From positions 3,162,001-3,226,000 of the forward strand of contig OW818698.1 in NCBI GenBank assembly GCA_942493375.1: a stretch of 64,000 nucleotides of DNA, read 5' to 3'. Each line of letters opens with the position of its first letter. Within the stretch, counting starts at the first letter, position 1. Shown here piece by piece: positions 58,965 to 64,000 of this stretch. Both the position numbers and the translations under genes were made by a program. This stretch comes from G942493375 sp942493375. Its GTDB lineage: Bacteria > Armatimonadota > UBA5829. The notes under the pieces were generated by a model. That model was not told the DNA's origin, did not search any database, and was given only the letters and a program-made list of their open reading frames with translations.

Positions 58965-59897
58965 TTATTTTCCTAAAATAAAAGCGTGATACGCTTTGGG
59001 GTCTTCTATGTTGAAATAGACTTTTGACCAGGACCTGACGACGGCGCCTCTCCATCCACCGAAGTCCATGGTCAGGTTTCCTCTCCATTTATCTCCGGAT
59101 TTGGGTGGTTTAGTGCTCAGTGCAGTCCATGGAATGGCTACTTCGATTCCAATATTGGTACCGTCTAGATGATTGGCTGCCTGCCAGTTGCATGTCCAGG
59201 ATGGGTCCTTTGGGTTGCCCTGCAGCTTGTCCCCCCGGACGTTGGCTGCGAATGAGATATAGGAATCATTGCCGTCTTCCTGGAGGAACACTTCTAGTCC
59301 GTCACCGGGTGAAACTGCACGTAAGCTCGGGGTGCCTGTTTCACACATAACATAAAGAGATGCCTGGTCCCACATCATCCTGCAAACAGGTATCGGATCC
59401 GTTGGTTGAGCTGTGCCCAGAGCGAATGTCTCAAGCTCGATTAGTGGAGCTTTGTCCCACTCTCCTGCAGACACTATGCCATCGATCTTCGGCGAACCGT
59501 GCGGGATAAGCACGGGTTTATAGATTGGCGGAGTGCGGGGAGTAGTGAACGAAGCCGCACCTCCGGAATTAGCCACGCGACTGCCATCTTTTGCTCCTGC
59601 CCAGACTCTCCAGTAGAGTTTCCTGCCTGCAGGCAGATTTGAGATCACAATCATATTGCTGGCGGTTGTTTTTGTTATCAGCAACTTTTTAAAATTGGGG
59701 TTTTCGGATAACTCTATACGGTATCTCACAGCGAAACGCGCTGGTTCCCAGTTGAACTTCAATTGAATAGTATCAGATGCAACAGCGGGAGGCATGGTTG
59801 TACCCAGGGAAAACGGCGATATAGCAGCATAGGTAAATGTCGGTATTAATACCAACACTAGCAAACATATGCATGGAAAGTATTTTGAGATACTCAA
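58965..59897 (-). CDS. Secreted Fn3-like/CBM9-like carbohydrate-binding protein
   Basis: 310 residues. Signal peptide (CICLLVLVLIPTFTYAA), a fibronectin-type-III-like module (about 40-115: FAVRYRIELSENPNFKKLL, KLYWRVWAGAKDG) and a CBM9-like module (about 130-305: PKIDGIVSAGEWDKAPLIEL, DGLEVFLQEDGNDSYISF, NIGIEVAIPWTAL). It should bind sugar at the cell surface. The start codon is TTG 59897 because AAGGTG lies 6 nt upstream; the frame opens with GTG at 59906. It is followed by the DUF6067-like gene and preceded by a paralogue. Confidence 0.7.
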   Translation of the reverse strand: MSISKYFPCICLLVLVLIPTFTYAAISPFSLGTTMPPAVASDTIQLKFNWEPARFAVRYRIELSENPNFKKLLITKTTASNMIVISNLPAGRKLYWRVWAGAKDGSRVANSGGAASFTTPRTPPIYKPVLIPHGSPKIDGIVSAGEWDKAPLIELETFALGTAQPTDPIPVCRMMWDQASLYVMCETGTPSLRAVSPGDGLEVFLQEDGNDSYISFAANVRGDKLQGNPKDPSWTCNWQAANHLDGTNIGIEVAIPWTALSTKPPKSGDKWRGNLTMDFGGWRGAVVRSWSKVYFNIEDPKAYHAFILGK

Positions 59898-59936
59898 GGT
59901 ATGCACCTTATAACGAAAGAGTTCAATAATATGAAC

Positions 59937-60013
59937 ACGGCAGGCAAGATGCCTGCATCACAATTTGGGCATTTGCCGTCGGCAGGCCGGATGCCTGCAT
60001 CACAATTTGGGCG
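59937..60013. repeat. Two tandem GCAGGC-hairpin repeats
   Basis: GGCAGGCAAGATGCCTGC and GGCAGGCCGGATGCCTGC, each followed by ATCACAATTTGGG, 43 bp apart. They belong to the same family as the repeats before rsr and at 40441-40469, but with changes in the loop that keep the stem paired. Confidence 0.8.
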
Positions 60014-60016
60014 TTA

Positions 60017-60967
60017 CTATTTGCCCAGGATGAATGCGTGATAGAGTTTTGGGTCGTGTATGAAGAAATAGACCTTTGACCAGGATCTTACGACTGCCTG
60101 GTTGCTGAAATCTGCGGCAAGATTGGCTTTCCAGACATCTCCCGGTTTAGGTTGTTTCTTTGCGATTGCAGCCCAGGGAATAGCAACTTCGATGGTCATC
60201 TTTGCGCCATTTATTGACTGGCCTGACTGCCATTCGCAGTTCCACGATGCATCCTTGGCTTCATTGTCATACAGGCTCCCGGATGCATTGACTATGAACT
60301 GGTGGTAAGGTAGGTCGTCTTTCTCCTGGAAAAACAGTTCAAATGCATCATCCTGGTATACTGCGCCATCGCGTTCACGCGCTACCGATGCGACTGGTCT
60401 GGCTTTGGGTGTAGTTGCTTCCAGCAGTGCGTATATGTTGGTCTTATCCCACATCATGCGGCAGGTCGGCGTGGCATATTCTGGAACTACTATACCCATT
60501 GCGAAGTTTTCCAGCTCGATTATTGGCGCTTTGTTCCATTCACCCGGACCGGCCTTGCCATCCAGTTTAGGTGTGGACTGCGGGATGGTTATTGGTTTGT
60601 ATGGTATTTCGATCTTAGGGGTAATGAGTGATGATGGGCCACCGGCATTGAGCGTTTTTCCACTGGCAGAAACAGCGGATACGCGCCAGTAGATGGTTTT
60701 GGCTGACGGCAGGTTTGTGATTACAACCATATTGCTGGCTGTATCTTTTTTTGCCAGCACTTTACTAAAATCCTGTGCAAGGGATACTTCGAAAGTATAT
60801 CTGGAGGCACCGGCTGATGGCTCCCAGTTGAACTTCATTTGGATAATCTCAGGATTATTTCCGACTGGCATGGCTGTCCCCAGGACGAACTTTGCGGGGC
60901 TGGCTGAAGCCTGCAGTGAGAGTGCTGTAAGTATGGCGAGAATATTTATCAATCCAGAGATGCGCAT
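60017..60967 (-). CDS. Secreted Fn3-like/CBM9-like carbohydrate-binding protein, paralogue
   Basis: 316 residues, paralogue of 58965-59897 with the same two modules: Fn3-like (ASRYTFEVSLAQDFSKVLAK, TIYWRVSAVSASGK) and CBM9-like (PKLDGKAGPGEWNKAPIIEL, DDAFELFFQEKDDLPYHQF, MTIEVAIPWAAI). Signal peptide MRISGLINILAILTALSLQA. I chose ATG 60967 (AGAGGTATTCC upstream); the frame extends 34 codons further into repeat-rich DNA. Probably the first of the three-gene run ending with the DUF6067-like gene. The two binding proteins may target different glycans. Confidence 0.72.
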   Translation of the reverse strand: MRISGLINILAILTALSLQASASPAKFVLGTAMPVGNNPEIIQMKFNWEPSAGASRYTFEVSLAQDFSKVLAKKDTASNMVVITNLPSAKTIYWRVSAVSASGKTLNAGGPSSLITPKIEIPYKPITIPQSTPKLDGKAGPGEWNKAPIIELENFAMGIVVPEYATPTCRMMWDKTNIYALLEATTPKARPVASVARERDGAVYQDDAFELFFQEKDDLPYHQFIVNASGSLYDNEAKDASWNCEWQSGQSINGAKMTIEVAIPWAAIAKKQPKPGDVWKANLAADFSNQAVVRSWSKVYFFIHDPKLYHAFILGK

Positions 60968-61022
60968 GGAATACCTCTTTTTACGAACCGACTTTCGGTG
61001 GTTGAATATCCAATTCTCATGA

Positions 61023-61163
61023 TTATACAGGATTAACAAGATTTGCAAGATTAACAGGAAGGGATGCAAGAGTTCAGTATAGTGAGAAATTTGTCATCCT
61101 GAGGAACGAAGGATCTGCTTTTTCTGGATGGAAAGCAGATCCTTCGTTCCTCAGGATGACAAA
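61023..61163. repeat. 'GATTAACAAGATT' repeat and perfect 34-bp hairpin
   Basis: 61023-61059 is the GATTAACAAGATT family. 61086-61119 and 61130-61163 are perfect 34-bp arms of the TCATCCTGAGGAACGAAGGATC family around a 10-nt loop, nearly identical to 54004-54083. They sit between the GH-like gene and the CBM9-like operon. Confidence 0.9.
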
Positions 61164-61201
61164 TTCCGACAACTCTGAACTGTTACGAAATTTGAATACA
61201 G

Positions 61202-63838
61202 TTATTTCGTGTTCTTTTGGATTTCTACTACCTGGTAGGATCCTATTTGCGGGAGTTTTATTTGCCATCTGTTGTGCAGTTTGACAACTACCAGGGACTT
61301 GCCTGATATTGCCAGTTTGGCTGATTTGACGGCGAATCCGCAATCTAGAGTTACTGTCGGGCCAGTAGGCTGCTGCCAATCGGCTCTCTGACCTTTTGTG
61401 TTATGCAAGTGTACCAGAATTTCCTTGTTTTTACCCTCAAAGATGCCAGTGCGGACATAGTCCGGGGCTATCACTTTTAGCTTTGAGGGTGCAATCTGCT
61501 TGAGCTGGTCGATTATTGATCCAATGAATTGTGTCGGTGGATCAAGCAGACCTGAACCATTCTCGAAATCCATATTGATTGCACTCTTAGTCGTGCCATC
61601 TGCTTTGACTGCCGAGAGCTTGAAATTGTCGAGGTAGAAGGCAGCATGTTTTGTGCCTCCTCCGGAAACGACCAGCCAGTCGGTTTGGTCATAGGCTGCA
61701 TTCTCGGTTGCAGTATTGATGGTTTTTTTAGTTCCATCCGGCAGAGTAACGGTGAGAGTGGACTTTGAGATCTGGGTGCCGGTTGCGAAATCGTAAGCTA
61801 GATTTACATGTATCCACTGATCAAGTGGAAGATCGCAGAATGCGTTGCCAGCAATATTAATTTTACCACCACCAAAATTAATCGCGGGGCCGGGGCAAGC
61901 TTGTTCTCCTAAACGCTCGCGGGCGGATTTAGAGCGAAGCGCCACAAGCACTTCGGCATCGGCGCCTACTCTCATATCGAAATCCAGAATGCCTCCAATA
62001 TAATCCGGAGCGCCGAATGGTGAAGGGGAGTTTTCCAGATCCGGGTTCCAGGACATCGGAGCTACGGGATCATCTGTGAACTTAAGGGATGATTTACCAG
62101 TGGCTGCGGTCTCATTAGAAGCTGCAATGGAAGTGTTACCGGATGCTATGGAGAAGCTCCCTACAGTAACGGCTGGATCAATTGCCAGGACAATCACTCT
62201 CCCCTTGCCGAATTTTCGGACTGCTGCAGTGGGTTGATTGGCTGCTGTAGCCAGAGTCGTCCAGCCATTGGATACGAGTTTTAATGGAACCCGGACTCCA
62301 CTTGCCTGACAGGTTTTGTTGGTGCCTTTAGCGGTTATGACGAATGTCCCGGCATCTGATCCATCGGTCTTTGGCGCTCTGCTGAAGGAAAATCCCAATA
62401 CACTAGCAAGCAGATTGCTCTTGCGAGGCATGGCTTCTTCATCGAGTTGACCTGCTGCTATCCCCAACACAGCAGTTCCGCCGTTTTTGATGTAATCTAT
62501 AGCAATTTTGCTCTGGGTATCGGAGAGTGCAAGAGAGAGCGGCATGAATAGTAACTTATATTTTGCCAGTTTTGTTGATGTGAAATCGGCATCGAAGACG
62601 TAATCGGGCGGGACTTGCCTGTTGCCAAGAGCCTGTGTCCAGATGCTGAGCGAGCCAAAGAAATCTAGTCCACCGCGCTCGCAGTAGAATGTTTCTGTCT
62701 GCTGCGAGACATGAACTGCTGCATAAGGTACTGATTTGCCATCGGAATAGGCATTGATGGCGTTGATGGCAGGCGATGCCAGGGCAGCTGTGGGCGCGAT
62801 TCGAGGGTTGAGAAGATCCTCTCCGTAGCTGGGATGTCCGCCTGCTACATAGCACATCATAGCATGCTGGATGATTGTCTCAGCATTGACCTCAGGTGCA
62901 TTACCAACATCAAAGAACCGCCATATTTCGGATTGGCCCCGGCCGTATGCCCGGTTGAGGCGCATGTTGATATCGATACTTTCGGGATCTGATGCTTCAG
63001 AACCGCTGATTACATCTGCCTTAAAAAGGTCAATTGGAAGGGCACTGAGCCAGGGAGTCCGGGGCCGATGGTAGTTGTTGATGGCCACCGTAACATTTGG
63101 GTGCTCTTTGCGGATAGAGGCGGCAACCTTGCCTATATATGAACCGAATTCTTTGTATCGCCAATTGACCCATTTCCGGAAGACGGCGTCATCCCAGTCG
63201 ATCTTTGTGGGGATATCATAAGCAGTGTCAGCTTTGAATTTAGCTATACACGCATCGCAGGCGCAGCTCATTGGCAAAGGTCTGCTCCAAATGGGAGTCC
63301 AGCAGGTGCCGTCGAACCAGATTCCGTCCAATCCAAATTTTTCTATTACAAAATTGCAGTAATTGATAAGGGCATCACCATATCCGCTCTCGAAACAGAC
63401 TGCGAAACCGGATGCATTGTAGGGGATCTGGAATACTTGTCTCCAGGCGGGAATTTGTTCCCAACCGGAGTGGCAGTGCTGCATAGGATACCATGTCACT
63501 GCCGCCATTCCGCTCTTTTTGATCTCAGCTACCCATTTTTTCAGGATTATTTCATTATCTGCGGCGTGGGCATCGGTGCAGGGGATAAATGGATTGTTGA
63601 TAAGAGGTGCACCATAGTCATCGGTCACTTTTATCCAACGGGCCTGGACACCTGCATCAGCCAGTGCTTTTTCACGGGCGGGGCGGGATGTATCATCATT
63701 GACGGCAGTTGGATGCGGGCGGGCTTCAAGGCGGAGGCCTGCTTTTGCGTATGGGGTTTGCTCTGTGGGGACGGCTGAGCAGGTGTTTATTGCAGTTAAG
63801 GATAGGATTATGGCTATTAAGATTGGTCGAAATGGCAT
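61202..63838 (-). CDS. Secreted GH-like TIM-barrel/beta-galactosidase-trimerisation-type protein
   Basis: 878 residues. Signal peptide (MPFRPILIAIILSLTAINTC). The N-terminal barrel (about 30-330) has FGLDGIWFDGTCWTPIWSRP, CACDACIAKFKADTAYDIPT and VTVAINNYHRPRTPWL; the WFDG strand and the CACDACxxxF pair are typical of the hypothetical glycosyl hydrolase 6/fucosidase-like group. A Rossmann-like trimerisation domain follows (LLFMPLSLALSDTQSKIAID, GGTAVLGIAAGQLDEE), then an extra beta-rich lectin-like domain (about 590-760) not usual in short members. It is an exported enzyme candidate with unknown substrate. CAGGAGCC precedes ATG 63838. Confidence 0.72.
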   Translation of the reverse strand: MPFRPILIAIILSLTAINTCSAVPTEQTPYAKAGLRLEARPHPTAVNDDTSRPAREKALADAGVQARWIKVTDDYGAPLINNPFIPCTDAHAADNEIILKKWVAEIKKSGMAAVTWYPMQHCHSGWEQIPAWRQVFQIPYNASGFAVCFESGYGDALINYCNFVIEKFGLDGIWFDGTCWTPIWSRPLPMSCACDACIAKFKADTAYDIPTKIDWDDAVFRKWVNWRYKEFGSYIGKVAASIRKEHPNVTVAINNYHRPRTPWLSALPIDLFKADVISGSEASDPESIDINMRLNRAYGRGQSEIWRFFDVGNAPEVNAETIIQHAMMCYVAGGHPSYGEDLLNPRIAPTAALASPAINAINAYSDGKSVPYAAVHVSQQTETFYCERGGLDFFGSLSIWTQALGNRQVPPDYVFDADFTSTKLAKYKLLFMPLSLALSDTQSKIAIDYIKNGGTAVLGIAAGQLDEEAMPRKSNLLASVLGFSFSRAPKTDGSDAGTFVITAKGTNKTCQASGVRVPLKLVSNGWTTLATAANQPTAAVRKFGKGRVIVLAIDPAVTVGSFSIASGNTSIAASNETAATGKSSLKFTDDPVAPMSWNPDLENSPSPFGAPDYIGGILDFDMRVGADAEVLVALRSKSARERLGEQACPGPAINFGGGKINIAGNAFCDLPLDQWIHVNLAYDFATGTQISKSTLTVTLPDGTKKTINTATENAAYDQTDWLVVSGGGTKHAAFYLDNFKLSAVKADGTTKSAINMDFENGSGLLDPPTQFIGSIIDQLKQIAPSKLKVIAPDYVRTGIFEGKNKEILVHLHNTKGQRADWQQPTGPTVTLDCGFAVKSAKLAISGKSLVVVKLHNRWQIKLPQIGSYQVVEIQKNTK

Positions 63839-63886
63839 TTATTGGCTCCTGTTGTTGATTATAAGAGTGTTCTCGGTCAATCCCCC

Positions 63887-63917
63887 GGGCGACCGCAGAG
63901 GGATCGCCCCTACTATC
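63887..63917. repeat. 'GGGCGACCGC' hairpin repeat
   Basis: GGGCGA/TCGCCC hairpin followed by CTACTATC, the third near-identical copy (13319-13350, 38876-38906). The rest of 63839-64000 shows no gene. Confidence 0.7.
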
Positions 63918-64000
63918 TTTATTAGATAGCTATGACTTTTCGCCAAGGGGAATAGGTTGTGCGTATTCTTAATGGTTCGTGTGCACGTACCCATTATAGA

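Noticed and set aside
4981..63838. A classical SusC/SusD polysaccharide utilisation locus
   Set aside because: No TonB-dependent SusC, SusD lipoprotein or hybrid two-component regulator is visible.

Overview
This 64 kb window looks like chromosomal DNA of an Armatimonadota-type bacterium (inference). The best clue is the DUF1559 pseudopilin at 17503-18183, whose N-terminus (FTLIELLVVIAIIAILAAIL, then FPVFAKAREKARQ) I associate with that phylum. Paralogous DUF3160 and DUF4838 proteins, many secreted glycosidase-like proteins and a TROVE/Ro60 gene fit. Lentisphaerae or Planctomycetes are weaker alternatives. I see no rRNA, transposase, integrase, CRISPR array or SusC/SusD pair.

Layout. 1-2.7 kb: two tRNA-ended non-coding RNAs carrying a Y-RNA-like Ro-binding helix, plus the 3' end of a third tRNA or tRNA-like RNA, upstream of rsr (Ro60/TROVE). 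2.9-4.9 kb: O-antigen ligase-like membrane protein with TPRs. 5-11.1 kb: secreted DUF4838 protein, a HEPN-domain gene with an unknown partner, and a secreted GH2 beta-galactosidase-like enzyme. 11.2-12.6 kb: two membrane ankyrin proteins. 12.7-13.4 kb: an array of 163-bp repeats. 13.4-21 kb: NHL-type propeller, second DUF4838 protein, pseudopilin, CBM9-like/glycosidase protein. 21-27.2 kb (minus): two tandem aldo/keto-reductase-fold paralogues, third DUF4838 protein and a cytoplasmic glycosidase-like protein. 27.6-32 kb: UbiA-type prenyltransferase, DapA/NanA-family aldolase with a small partner, DUF2161 nuclease-fold protein, sugar phosphate isomerase/epimerase. 32.1-38.6 kb (minus): three BNR/sialidase-like proteins, two of them in a 1.4-kb tandem duplication, and a GH5-like enzyme. 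39-47.4 kb: WbsX/GH99-like secreted protein, two DUF3160 proteins, CapA-like phosphatase, VCBS-like protein, PIG-L deacetylase. 47.8-53.9 kb (minus): DUF485 protein, sodium:solute symporter and a 1241-aa PHP-Cache-PAS-PAS-CBS-nucleotidyltransferase fusion. 54.2-55.9 kb: MBL-fold hydrolase and an SGNH hydrolase interrupted by an amber codon. 56-63.8 kb (minus): large secreted DUF6067-like and GH-like proteins flanking two CBM9-like proteins.

Functionally, most of the window is accessory carbohydrate metabolism. Secreted and cytoplasmic glycosidase-like proteins are accompanied by aldolase, epimerase, deacetylase and sialidase-like enzymes, and several arose by local duplication (DUF4838 x3, DUF3160 x2, BNR x3, AKR-like x2, CBM9-like x2, ankyrin x2). 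Two regulatory loci stand out: the Ro60/Y-RNA locus and the symporter plus PHP/nucleotidyltransferase sensor operon.

Intergenic DNA is crowded with short dispersed repeats of about ten families. Many occur as inverted pairs, including perfect hairpins with 26-36 bp arms, and some sit at the 5' ends of reading frames, where they cause false upstream starts. Function calls rest on motif recognition by eye; no database search was run.
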